Positions 16,371-25,639 of a DNA stretch of 64,000 nucleotides are shown in pieces (the stretch's first letter is position 1; every line of letters begins with the position of its first letter). Below the pieces are notes generated by a model that worked only from the letters and a program-made list of their open reading frames with translations, had not been told where the DNA came from and searched no databases. Made by a program: the position numbers and the translations under genes. Where the stretch lies: NCBI GenBank assembly GCA_005502915.1, contig SCMT01000012.1, positions 48,232-112,231 of the forward strand. The letters are read 5' to 3'. Source of the DNA: Lysobacteraceae bacterium 2PB. Lineage in GTDB: Bacteria; Pseudomonadota; Gammaproteobacteria; Xanthomonadales; Xanthomonadaceae.

Positions 16371-19300
16371 GTTTCAACCAACGCGACCGCAAGGGGCGCG
16401 CCACCCTGCCCGCCGGTCACCGTGGCGATCCTGAGGTTTCAATCCACGCGCCCGCGAAGGGCGCGACGGGGACCGCAAGCCCCATCCTGTCCGGTTGTCC
16501 TGGTTTCAATCCACGCGCCCGCGAGGGGCGCGACAGGGCCTCGCCAGGCCGCATATCGGTCTCGTAGAGGTTTCCATGTACGCGCCCACGGGGGGCGCGA
16601 CCGGCAGACACCGACGCGGTGAACGTCGCACAGCTGTTTCAATCCACGCGCCCGCGATGGGCGCGACAACCCGCCGGACATCATCCCGGAGATCCAGTTC
16701 ATGTTTCAATCCACGCGCCCGCGAGGGGCGCGACATCAGCGTGCGCGGCTGTGCGGGCGGAGTGCCTGGTTTCAATCCACGCGCCCGCGAGGGGCGCGAC
16801 AACTGGCTGCCGCCGTCGGGGAGGATCGAGGGCCTGTTTCAATCCACGCGCCCGCGAGGGGCGCGACATCGTGGACGCTTCGGGGCATCCCTTCTTCCGG
16901 AGTTTCAATCCACGCGCCCGCGAGGGGCGCGACGCGGTAGGTATCGATCCACGCCATGCATCAGCTCCCGTTTCAATCCACGCGCCCGCGAGGGGCGCGA
17001 CGATCGAGTACAGGCTCCGGGTCGCCGAAGGTGAATGGTTTCAATCCACGCGCTCGCGAGGGGCGCGACGCCCTGCGTCCTGCCCAGTATTACCTGCTGA
17101 CGCAGTTTCAATCCACGCGCCCGCGAGGGGCGCGACAACAAGGCTGGCGATGCGTGGGCGTTGTTCTTGAAGTTTCAATCCACGCGCCCGCGCGGGGCGC
17201 GACCGAGCAGCCGGCGGTAGCCGTCCTCCATTTCCCAGTTTCAATCCACGCGCCCGCGAGGGGCGCGACGAGCGCAAGAACCTATCTTGCTGTGCCATAC
17301 GAGGTTTCAATCCACGCGCCCGCGAGGGGCGCGACGTTTCACCGAACGGGTTGACCTTGGCCATGGCGAAGTTTCAATCCACGCGCCCGCGAGGGGCACG
17401 ACGAGCGCGAGCTTGCCGACCGCGAGCAGGCCATCAAGTTTCAATCCACGCGCCCGCGAGGGGCGCGACGATTCGCGCTCGAAGGCAAGCGCAAGGCGTT
17501 CGAGGTTTCAATCCACGCGCCCGCGAGGGGCGCGACCCTGGCGTCGGGCGCGGTGTCGTTCGAGGACGCCATGTTTCAATCCACGCGCCCGCGAGGGGCG
17601 CGACGGCCGAACTGGGCGAGCCCGATGCTCGAGCGGCTGGTTTCAATCCACGCGCCCGCGAGGGGCGCGACGCAGCTGCTTCTGCAGGTCGCGCAGGTCG
17701 CCGGTGTTTCAATCCACGCGCCCGCGAGGGGCGCGACTCGCGAGACAGGAGGCAGCCGATGGGCAAGGGTAAGTTTCAATCCACGCGCCCGCGAGGGGCG
17801 CGACCACCGATCGGCGACAGTGCGCTGGCGATCGATATCGTTTCAATCCACGCGCCCGCGAGGGGCGCGACGTAGCGGGTGAGGTCCGCCGCGATCTTGA
17901 CGATGTTTCAATCCACGCGCCCGCGAGGGGCGCGACCGCTTTCGGGGCCTTCCACCGGAGACACCGCACCATGTTTCAATCCACGCGCCCGCGAGGGGCG
18001 CGACTCGGCGTCGCGTTCCTGTTCTGCGCCGTTGAAACCGTTTCAATCCACGCGCCCGCGAGGGGCGCGACAAATCTGCCTGTTCATCCTGAACCCGGGG
18101 ACGGGGTTTCAATCCACGCGCCCGCGAGGGGCGCGACGCGCCAGACGCTCGAGCTCGTCCGGCACGTGAAGGAGTTTCAATCCACGCGCCCGCGAGGGGC
18201 GCGACGAGCCCTCGCCAGCCTGCAGCAGGTGGCGGCGATGGTTTCAATCCACGCGCCCGCGAGGGGCGCGACGCCGATGCCGATCTCCTGCAGCGCGGCA
18301 CCAAACGTTTCAATCCACGCGCCCGCGAGGGGCGCGACGGACAAGCTCGAAGAGGCGCAGGCCAAACAGGCAGTTTCAATCCACGCGCCCGCGAGGGGCG
18401 CGACGGCCTGCAGGAGGTCGTGATCGCGAACGAGGTTTCAATCCACGCGCCCGCGAGGGGCGCGACCAGACGATCCTCGATCGGATCGACGCAGGCCTGA
18501 TGTTTCAATCCACGCGCCCGCGAGGGGCGCGACGCGATGCCCTCCAGCGTGTGCGGCCGGGCGTACGGGTTTCAATCCACGCGCCCGCGAGGGGCGCGAC
18601 ACGTTGCCGCCGTCCTCGATCGCGGCGACGCATTGGTTTCAATCCACGCGCCCGCGAGGGGCGCGACCACATCAGGTCATAGATGCGCTGCACCTGGTCC
18701 TGGTTTCAATCCACGCGCCCGCGAGGGGCGCGACCTTGAGCTGGTCCTCGGCGGCCGCCTTCAGCGCGTTGTTTCAATCCACGCGCCCGCGAGGGGCGCG
18801 ACACGAGAGCGCCTGGTCTGCGTTCGTCGATCGCCTGTTTCAATCCACGCGCCCGCGAGGGGCGCGACTTGCATCGCGAGCGCGACGTTCGCGGGTTTGC
18901 CGCGGTTTCAATCCACGCGCCCGCGAGGGGCGCGACCGCAATCCTTGGGGGTATGTCATGAGCAAAGAAACGTTTCAATCCACGCGCCCGCGAGGGGCGC
19001 GACGGGCGGCTGCGCCACCGCACAAGAGACCACGCTGGTAGTTTCAATCCACGCGCCCGCGAGGGGCGCGACACGTTCGAGGTTGCCGCCTGACGCACGC
19101 GCAGGCGAAGTTTCAATCCACGCGCCCGCGAGGGGCGCGACTCGACGGGCAAGCCTGGCGGCAAACGCACGGGCGAGTTTCAATCCACGCGCCCGCGAGG
19201 GGCGCGACATCGCGTGCAGGCCTGCCTTACGGCCGTCTGTCATGTTTCAATCCACGCGCCCGCGAGGGGCGCGACCGATCCGCCCAAGCCGATGGACTTG

Positions 19301-20081
19301 GCGTCGGCACGGTTTCAATCCACGCGCCCGCGAGGGGCGCGACATCGAGCGCTCGGGCAGCTTCTACCTGGCCAATGCGTTTCAATCCACGCGCCCGCGA
19401 GGGGCGCGACGGGCCAATCCGGACGTGGCCAACGCTGCATGCGGCGTTTCAATCCACGCGCCCGCGAGGGGCGCGACGGGCACCCCGGACGCCTCTGGAT
19501 GCCAGCCGAGCGCGTTTCAATCCACGCGCCCGCGAGGGGCGCGACCGCAAGTCAGGCGCGGCCGTGAATAGTTGATCGTAGTTTCAATCCACGCGCCCGC
19601 GAGGGGCGCGACGCAGTGCCGGGAAAGTTACGAGACCGGCAAAGACGGTTTCAATCCACGCGCCCGCGAGGGGCGCGACGCCCGGAACAGGGCCGAGACG
19701 TGAATGCGCACGGTGTTTCAATCCACGCGCCCGCGAGGGGCGCGACACCAAGATGCTGCAGACGATTTTCGGCGTGAAAGGGTTTCAATCCACGCGCCCG
19801 CGAGGGGCGCGACTGATCGCCGGCAGTCTTTCGAGCACGATTTTCAGTTTCAATCCACGCGCCCGCGAGGGGCGCGACGCCGAAAGCAATGACGCCGAAA
19901 CAGGTCCGCGAAGCGTTTCAATCCACGCGCCCGCGAGGGGCGCGACGTTCTGCCGGCTGCCCGATGGTGGTCAGCAGTACGAGTTTCAATCCACGCGCCC
20001 GCGAGGGGCGCGACTCTTTGACGGGAATGTCATAGAGCGACGGCACGAAGTTTCAATCCACGCGCCCGCGAGGGGCGCGAC
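16371..20081 (-). CRISPR. Type I-C CRISPR array, 56 repeats / 55 spacers
   Basis: The 32-bp repeat reads, on the plus strand, GTTTCAATCC-ACGCGCCCGC-GAGGGGCGCG-AC; the transcript sense (minus) starts GTCGCGCCCC and ends GATTGAAAC, with a hairpin GCGCCC/GGGCGC, as in type I-C. I count 56 repeats, the first at 16371 and the last at 20050, with period near 67 bases and spacers of mostly 33-37 bases (one of 30 at 18405-18434). Repeats at 16371 and 16570 are strongly degenerate, and those at 16436, 16636, 17038, 17172 and 17371 carry single changes, all in the left part. Decay there marks the old, leader-distal end; the leader and youngest spacers are at the right, next to cas2. Confidence 0.98.
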
Positions 20082-20259
20082 CTCGCCATCATAAGCTCTT
20101 GATCTACCGGGAGGCCTTGGCCGGCTTCCGCGAACCGCATGCCAAATGGCAGCAGATGGCACTAGGGTTTGGGCAGGAGCACCGCTCTACCAAGCCAGAT
20201 CAATGACTTGTGAATGCGCGAACCTCCCGGCTCGATGCCGGACGCTTGGGGTTCGCGGG
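20082..20259 (-). promoter_or_regulatory. CRISPR leader with hairpin behind cas2
   Basis: The 178 bases between the cas2 stop and the first repeat are the expected leader. A TATGAT box lies at 20088-20093 (minus sense), just before the first repeat. Next to cas2, CGCGAACC (20217-20224) and GGTTCGCG (20250-20257) enclose an inner CCGGC-N5-GCCGG pair: a strong two-step hairpin that could end cas transcription or serve as an integration landmark. Confidence 0.6.
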
Positions 20260-20550
20260 TCAATAGATGAGGGGGCCGGACAAGTCCACGGCCGCCTTGG
20301 CTCCGATGTGTTCGATCTTGCCCCGCCAGTTCGCGCCGAGGAAGTAGAAACGCAGACTGTCGTGCGCGGGGTCGATAAGGTCGCACAGGCGTTGGCGCAG
20401 CAGGGTCCATTGTGCAGGGTTCACCTCGATCTCGAACACCGAGTATTGAACACGCTGCCCGAAATCACGGCACGCCTTGGCGACACGCCGCAGGCGGGCC
20501 TTGCCGCCGTCATCGGTGGTGCTCACGTCATAGCTGACCAGGACCATCAT
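20260..20550 (-). CDS. cas2: CRISPR-associated endonuclease Cas2
   Basis: 96 residues, usual length. The first strand MVLVSYDVSTTD carries the conserved Asp, followed by ARLRRVAKACRDFGQRVQYSVFEIEVN and the final RIxFYFLG-type strand (LRFYFLGANW). Cas2 dimers bridge two Cas1 dimers in the spacer-integration complex. It is the last cas gene, 30 bases after cas1, followed directly by the leader and array. Confidence 0.97.
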   Translation of the reverse strand: MMVLVSYDVSTTDDGGKARLRRVAKACRDFGQRVQYSVFEIEVNPAQWTLLRQRLCDLIDPAHDSLRFYFLGANWRGKIEHIGAKAAVDLSGPLIY

Positions 20551-20580
20551 GCGGTTTCTTCCCTTGAGGCGATTGTCCGA

Positions 20581-21615
20581 TTATTTCCAGAGGAAAGGCG
20601 GATACCCGTCCAGGTCACCGCGCAGATGTCGCGCCAGGAGTTGTGCCTGAAGGTATGGCAGGAGGCCTATCTGCACCTTCTCGCCGATGAAGGGGTGCCC
20701 GAGTTCTTCGCGCTTTCGTTCCTGATAGGCGACGAGCACAGCCTTTCTCGATTCGTCGGTCAATGTGACGGCACCGCTGTCCAGCGTACGGAAGTCACGG
20801 GCGCACAACTGCTTGCGATTGATGAGCGAGAGCGCGAGCCTCTCTCCCAGCAGCGGCCTGAATTCTTCCGCCAGATCCAGCGCCAGGCTGGGGCGCCCAG
20901 GCCGATCGCGATGCAGGAAGCCGACCGCCGGATCGAGGCCGACCGTTTCGAGCGCGCTGCGGCAGTCATGTGTGAGGAGGGTGTACAGGAAGGACAGGAC
21001 CGCGTTGAACGGATCGCGGGGCGGCCTGCGATTGCGCCCGGAAAACCTCAGCGCCGGCTCGGCCACTGCGATGAGCTGGTCGAAGACCGAGAAGTACGCC
21101 TGCGCGGCTTCACCCTCCAGCCCGCGCAGGACATCGATATCCAATTCCTGCAGCATCCGCCGAGGGATGCGCTTGAGGCGTTGTAGCGCATGGCGGAACG
21201 CGGGTGCGTCCGCCAGCCGCTCGCCCCGATCGCGCCAGCCGCGCGACAGCACCGCCCGCTGATTATGGATCTTGCCTGCAAGCAGGTTCCTGACGATCGC
21301 GGCGCATCCCGCCTGATCATCGCTGCATCGATACTGCGCGCGACGCAACAGCACGTTGCCGGAGACAGGGCCTTCGACCCGCGCCATGAAACGACCGTTC
21401 GGCGTGAGATACGTCACCGTGATGCCTTGCGCCATGCAGAAACCCAGCAGTTGCGGCGAGACGCCGATGCGGCCAAAGCAGACCAGGCCTTCGAGCATGT
21501 GCACGGGAATGCGCGCGCGTTCCTGCTGCTCGACCTCCATGACAACGTTCGCGCCGTCCTTGCGCAGCCAGGCGCCTTCGGTGGTGGCGTAGAGGGTGTT
21601 GAGCTGTTTGCGCAT
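20581..21615 (-). CDS. cas1: CRISPR-associated integrase Cas1 (type I-C)
   Basis: 344 residues. An N-terminal beta domain (MRKQLNTLYATTEGAWLRKDG) is followed by the helical catalytic domain. The metal-binding residues are visible in GLEGEAAQAYF (Glu), GFLHRD (His) and LALDLAEEFRP (Asp/Glu). With Cas2 it inserts new spacers at the leader end of the array. The start ATG at 21615 lies one base after the cas4 stop, giving translational coupling; a longer reading frame upstream is inside cas4. Confidence 0.97.
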   Translation of the reverse strand: MRKQLNTLYATTEGAWLRKDGANVVMEVEQQERARIPVHMLEGLVCFGRIGVSPQLLGFCMAQGITVTYLTPNGRFMARVEGPVSGNVLLRRAQYRCSDDQAGCAAIVRNLLAGKIHNQRAVLSRGWRDRGERLADAPAFRHALQRLKRIPRRMLQELDIDVLRGLEGEAAQAYFSVFDQLIAVAEPALRFSGRNRRPPRDPFNAVLSFLYTLLTHDCRSALETVGLDPAVGFLHRDRPGRPSLALDLAEEFRPLLGERLALSLINRKQLCARDFRTLDSGAVTLTDESRKAVLVAYQERKREELGHPFIGEKVQIGLLPYLQAQLLARHLRGDLDGYPPFLWK

Positions 21616-21616
21616 C

Positions 21617-22243
21617 TCAGGACTCCAGCCGGGCGCGCAGCCAGGCATCGACGGTTTCTGCACGCCCCAGCAGTCGCGGCTGACACAGGTCGATCAGCGA
21701 ACAGGCATCGCAGCGACGCGATTCGTAAGTCGCCTGCGGCGTTCGGCGCGCGGCCAGCATCGCCTGGACATCGCGCACCACGCCCTCGGTCAGCGCACGC
21801 AGGGCAGGATCAAACGCGACCTCTCTCCTGCGTCGGGTCTTGCCGTAGAACAGGGCACCGGACGGCACCGACCGGCCGAGCATGTCTTCGAGGCACAGGG
21901 CCTGCGCGCACAGCTGGATCTCGTCGGCACGGTGCGCCTTTGGGCGACCGCGCTTGTACTCGATCGGGAAGGCACGCTCGCTACCCTCTTCCCGATGGAA
22001 TTCCACCACGTCGGCGACGCCAACCAGGCCCAGTGCACGATGCGACAGCGGCAGCGCGGTGACGGTACGTACGCCACGCCGACGCTCGGCCTGCGGCCGA
22101 TCCGCCTGCGCGTGGAGCAGGCGGCCTTCGGCGGTTTCACGATTCTCGGCCCAGACCCGCTCCAGATGGATCAACGCGCACTGCCGGGGACAGTAGACGT
22201 AATGCTGGAGCGCGGAAATCGGAATGCTGTCGTCGTCCTCCAT
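21617..22243 (-). CDS. cas4: CRISPR-associated exonuclease Cas4 (type I-C)
   Basis: 208 residues. It has the iron-sulfur ligands of the family: one Cys in YCPRQC near residue 22 and the C-terminal cluster SRRCDACSLIDLC, plus the RecB-nuclease elements (VADVVEF, FPIEYKRGRPK, QLCAQALCLE). Cas4 works with Cas1-Cas2 to select and trim prespacers with the right PAM. The ATG at 22243 begins MEDDDSIPISALQHY, the normal family start. It lies 31 bases after cas7. Confidence 0.96.
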   Translation of the reverse strand: MEDDDSIPISALQHYVYCPRQCALIHLERVWAENRETAEGRLLHAQADRPQAERRRGVRTVTALPLSHRALGLVGVADVVEFHREEGSERAFPIEYKRGRPKAHRADEIQLCAQALCLEDMLGRSVPSGALFYGKTRRRREVAFDPALRALTEGVVRDVQAMLAARRTPQATYESRRCDACSLIDLCQPRLLGRAETVDAWLRARLES

Positions 22244-22274
22244 GTCCGCGCTCCTGTCCCTGATGCCCCTGTGA

Positions 22275-23156
22275 TCACAGCACGTCGACGATCTCGACCC
22301 CGTCCGGCAGTCCGTCGCGGTCGATCCGCACGCTGTAGTCGGAAAAACTGCGCGCTGGAGCATCGCCATCGCCATTGCGCGTCACCGCCACGCGTTCGAA
22401 CAGCGCATGGGCCGGCGCATTGCCCATCGGATGCGCATGCTTGAAGGCGATCAGGCGCCGCGCCGCCATCTCGCCGCGCGCGGCGGAACGGTCGTGCTCG
22501 AACAGGTTGATCAGCGAACGCCACAGCAGCGACAGGTCGTCCTCGGAGAACCCGGTCCGCTCGGCGAGCTTGGCGGAGACGAAGCCATGGGCGCGATACA
22601 GGCCATAGGGCAGGATGTGCTTGCGGCCCATTTCACGATCCTTCTTTTCAGCGTCTTCTACGCTGGTTACAGCAACGCGAGTGATCGACACTTCGAGCGG
22701 CACCACGGGTTCGATCGAGGTAGCGAAAGCCAACTGCACCGGGCCACGCACCTGACCAGTGTTGACTTTTGTTGTCATCACGGCACCAAAAGTGCGGACA
22801 TCGAAAAAGTTTCCGCACATCCACGCAGTCAACTCGCGCGCCTTGCCCTCATCTTTCGGCAGCTTTTTGTACTCCTCTTTCTTATCTGCCGGAATGCCAA
22901 GAGCCTCCCATGCCAGAAGGTGCTGATTATTCAGGATCTTCCCCTCTTGCACGTAGATGCCGTAACCGGACACGCCCTCCTTCTCCAGCGCCACGTAGTT
23001 GCGGATCTTGCGCTTGAGCGCGACATCGGTGACGAGGCCGCGATTGGTCTCGGGGTCCAGCCTCGGCAGGTTGCCGGCGTCGGGGTCGCCGTTCGGGTTG
23101 CCATTAGCAACGTCGAACAGATAGACGAATTCATAGCGGTTCTGGATCGCGGTCAT
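22275..23156 (-). CDS. cas7: Cascade backbone protein Cas7 (Csd2)
   Basis: 293 residues. The N-terminus reads YEFVYLFDVANGNPNGDPD and PRLDPETNRGLVTDVALKRKIR, the hallmark of Csd2/Cas7 in type I-C; the RNA-binding RRM-like fold continues with VRTFGAVMTTK. Cas7 forms the helical filament along the crRNA. The ATG at 23156 overlaps the cas8c stop by one base (TGATG), so I prefer it to the GTG at 23159. Both neighbours are cas genes. Confidence 0.97.
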   Translation of the reverse strand: MTAIQNRYEFVYLFDVANGNPNGDPDAGNLPRLDPETNRGLVTDVALKRKIRNYVALEKEGVSGYGIYVQEGKILNNQHLLAWEALGIPADKKEEYKKLPKDEGKARELTAWMCGNFFDVRTFGAVMTTKVNTGQVRGPVQLAFATSIEPVVPLEVSITRVAVTSVEDAEKKDREMGRKHILPYGLYRAHGFVSAKLAERTGFSEDDLSLLWRSLINLFEHDRSAARGEMAARRLIAFKHAHPMGNAPAHALFERVAVTRNGDGDAPARSFSDYSVRIDRDGLPDGVEIVDVL

Positions 23157-24940
23157 CACTCTTCTCCAATGTCGTCGTGGTCGTCCTGGGCCGGCGCGTC
23201 ATTGCGGGTGAACCGCGCCTGGGTCTGGTGGTAATAGCCGATGGCGAAATTGCCCTGCGACTCGATGCGCAGGCTGCGCGGGAAGCCATCGAGCAGGGCG
23301 ATGGTCTCGCCGATGTCCTTTTCGATGTTCACCGCCAGACGGGGCTTGTCCTTGCGCAACCTGCCCAGGTGGTTCTGGGTGTTGCGCAGCAGCACCGGGA
23401 AGACGCTGGCAGGCGTGGCCGAGGCGGCGCCGTAGTAGCGGTCGCGGATGGTGGCGTTGAGCTTGTCGCCCAGCGCGGCGCGCTGGGCGTTCTCCAGCAG
23501 CGAGAACAAGCGGCCCAGCACATAGCCGCTGTCTTTGTTGGCAGTATCGAGACTCACGGGAGGACTCCTGTCTTGGGAATGCATTCGGGAACGGCGGGCG
23601 AGCACGGCCTTGCACAGGGCGGCACGGATACCGGACACGTCGTGGTCGGCACGCATGCGCATCACCAGCACGTCCAGCAGACTCTGGGGATAGGCGGTGC
23701 CGGCGAGGATCGCGCGGGTCATTTCGCCCGCGAGCAAGGGCGGCACGTCTTCGCTCTTGGACTTGCCGTCACGGCTGGGCGCGGTGGCCAGCAGCAACCG
23801 CCACAGCGGGGGCCAGGTTTTCCACGGCGCCGGCTGCAGATCGAGATCGCGGTAATGGTCGGCGAGGCGCTCGGTGAACCTGAGCATGTCATCGGTCAGC
23901 CAGAACCGGATCGACAGCCGCGACGCGTTGGGCGCGAGTCCGAGGATGTGCAGGCGCGTTCCCGGGGTCAGGCCCGGGTCGAGATCCGGGCGCGCTTCCA
24001 GCGCACGCACCTGGGCCAGCACGTTGCGCAGTCGTTCGGTCTCGGTGCCATCGTTCGGCGGGTCCATCAGCAGATCGAACAGGGTTTCCGCCGCCTGCGC
24101 GCTGGCATCGTCGGCGGCGGTCGCCCAGAACACAACGGTGGCGTCGCCGATCTGCAGCCGCTGGCGGTTGTCCGGGTCGCGGCGCAGCAGATGGTTCAGG
24201 GCCGTGGTGTAGCCGAACGCGGCCTGCTCCGAAATCGGCGCGTTCTCACCCTGCGCCTTGCCGTAGGACGTGAAGGCGTCGAGGTTGAAGGAGACGATCG
24301 ATGCACCGGCAGTCTGCGCACCGTTCACGCCCTTGATCGCCGGATGCAGCCGCGCTAAAGGCAGGTATTGGCCGGTGACCAGGCACATGCCTGTGCGGGC
24401 GGCATCGGCCTCGTCGCCGGATCGCTGCAGCAGTGCAAGTGCCGCCGGGCGGTCGTGGATGTAGCCGCGCTCGCCATCGAGGCGGAAGACCATGTTCGCG
24501 TCCAGCATCTCCGGCTTGAAATGCGGACTTTCGGCGAATGCTGCGGGCGTCCATGCAGCGAGGAAGGCAGCAAGCGCGCGCAGCCCGGGATCGTCGGTCC
24601 CATCCAACAGCGCCAAATGCGTGTCCCTGAACGCGGCATGCTCCTGGTCGGCGCGCTTGCTGGTCGAGCTGACGCCGAGGACATAGCTGGTCTTATCCCA
24701 CAGGAGGAACGGACTTACTCCCGTGCCGGGTCGTTTGAACGATGCAGGCACACTCAGTGGTTTCGGAAACAGTTTCTTGCCGGACTGTTCGCGCAGGTCG
24801 TCGACCGCAACCAGCGCACCAGTCGCGTCCAGCACCAGCGCATACGAGATCTTCTCCACGCTGTAGCCAGGCGCCGAGATACTCGACCCGCCAGAGGCGC
24901 GAAGCCTTTCGTAATAGTCGTTCAGTGCGGTCAGGATCAT
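23156..24940 (-). CDS. cas8c: Cascade large subunit Cas8c (Csd1)
   Basis: 594 residues, the normal length for Csd1. Recognisable parts are the N-terminus MILTALNDYYERL, FLLWDKTSYVLG, the central FWATAADD motif preceded by GDATVV, and the C-terminal segment NKDSGYVLGRLFSLLENAQ, all typical of type I-C Cas8. It recognises the PAM in target DNA and holds the 5' end of the crRNA complex. An internal start within this gene makes the small subunit Cas11 in studied I-C systems, and that may hold here. Start overlaps the cas5 stop by four bases (ATGA). Confidence 0.97.
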   Translation of the reverse strand: MILTALNDYYERLRASGGSSISAPGYSVEKISYALVLDATGALVAVDDLREQSGKKLFPKPLSVPASFKRPGTGVSPFLLWDKTSYVLGVSSTSKRADQEHAAFRDTHLALLDGTDDPGLRALAAFLAAWTPAAFAESPHFKPEMLDANMVFRLDGERGYIHDRPAALALLQRSGDEADAARTGMCLVTGQYLPLARLHPAIKGVNGAQTAGASIVSFNLDAFTSYGKAQGENAPISEQAAFGYTTALNHLLRRDPDNRQRLQIGDATVVFWATAADDASAQAAETLFDLLMDPPNDGTETERLRNVLAQVRALEARPDLDPGLTPGTRLHILGLAPNASRLSIRFWLTDDMLRFTERLADHYRDLDLQPAPWKTWPPLWRLLLATAPSRDGKSKSEDVPPLLAGEMTRAILAGTAYPQSLLDVLVMRMRADHDVSGIRAALCKAVLARRSRMHSQDRSPPVSLDTANKDSGYVLGRLFSLLENAQRAALGDKLNATIRDRYYGAASATPASVFPVLLRNTQNHLGRLRKDKPRLAVNIEKDIGETIALLDGFPRSLRIESQGNFAIGYYHQTQARFTRNDAPAQDDHDDIGEE

Positions 24941-25611
24941 TCCCGCACCTCCGGCCCCTCGAACGGAGGTACCTCGATCAGGCCGTCAAGCATGCGCGCG
25001 CGGAAGAAACGCGGCGTCTTGCCATTGGCGAAGTCGATGTCGTGAAGCATCCAGCCCAGATCGCGCTCGCCGTCCAGCGCAGGATCGCGGGACGGCGCTT
25101 CGGCGCCGTCTTCGAGCAGCGCGAACGCGGCCGGAAACTCACGCGTGCCCAGGCAGGGCGCGTGGAAGGTCTGGCCGCGACGTGCACGCCGATTGAAGGT
25201 GTCCAGATGCTTGCCGACGTTGTCGTCCGGCCCGGCGCGGTCGGTCAGTTCGAAGTGCGCGTGGACCACATAGGCCACGTCGCGTAACACGGTGGCGGCG
25301 CGCTGCTGGCGGTCGTCCTCGACCACGGCCGCGAGGCCGTCGATGCGCCCCGCCTTCATCGCCTTGGCGACTGCGGCCTCGGAGAGCTTGCCGCCCACCT
25401 CGTTGCGCCGGATCGACTCGAACCGGATCGGCTTGAGCACCTGGATGCGATCCACGCACCAGCGGATCGCCGGTTTCCAGTGGATCGCTTCCAGGATGCC
25501 GCGCGCGGCCGAGGGGGTGATGACGTCATAGGACACGCGCTCGACCTTCATTTCCGGCCGGGTGAAACAGGCGCGTTCTCCCCAGATGTGGAGGCGGATG
25601 CCGTAGCTCAT
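24937..25611 (-). CDS. cas5: crRNA-processing protein Cas5 (Cas5d/Cas5c)
   Basis: 224 residues. MSYGIRLHIWGERACFTRPEMKVERVSYDVITPSAARGIL is the standard Cas5d opening, including the GxxG-like PSAARGI turn. In type I-C, Cas5 replaces Cas6 as the endoribonuclease that cuts the pre-crRNA repeat, using a Tyr (here in SYDV) plus Lys/His residues further on; these fit the array repeats, which have the hairpin it needs. It ends four bases inside cas8c and lies 28 bases after cas3. Confidence 0.96.
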   Translation of the reverse strand: MSYGIRLHIWGERACFTRPEMKVERVSYDVITPSAARGILEAIHWKPAIRWCVDRIQVLKPIRFESIRRNEVGGKLSEAAVAKAMKAGRIDGLAAVVEDDRQQRAATVLRDVAYVVHAHFELTDRAGPDDNVGKHLDTFNRRARRGQTFHAPCLGTREFPAAFALLEDGAEAPSRDPALDGERDLGWMLHDIDFANGKTPRFFRARMLDGLIEVPPFEGPEVRE

Positions 25612-25639
25612 CGCGGTGATTCTCCTTGCATGTTTGGCT

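Noticed and set aside
16417..20094. Many long reading frames on both strands with repeated [16 protein letters not shown] or [11 protein letters not shown] units
   Set aside because: They are translations of the CRISPR repeat in different frames, with spacers between; not genes.
20162..20410. 82-codon minus-strand frame covering the leader
   Set aside because: Overlaps cas2 in another frame and lies over the leader hairpin; no features.
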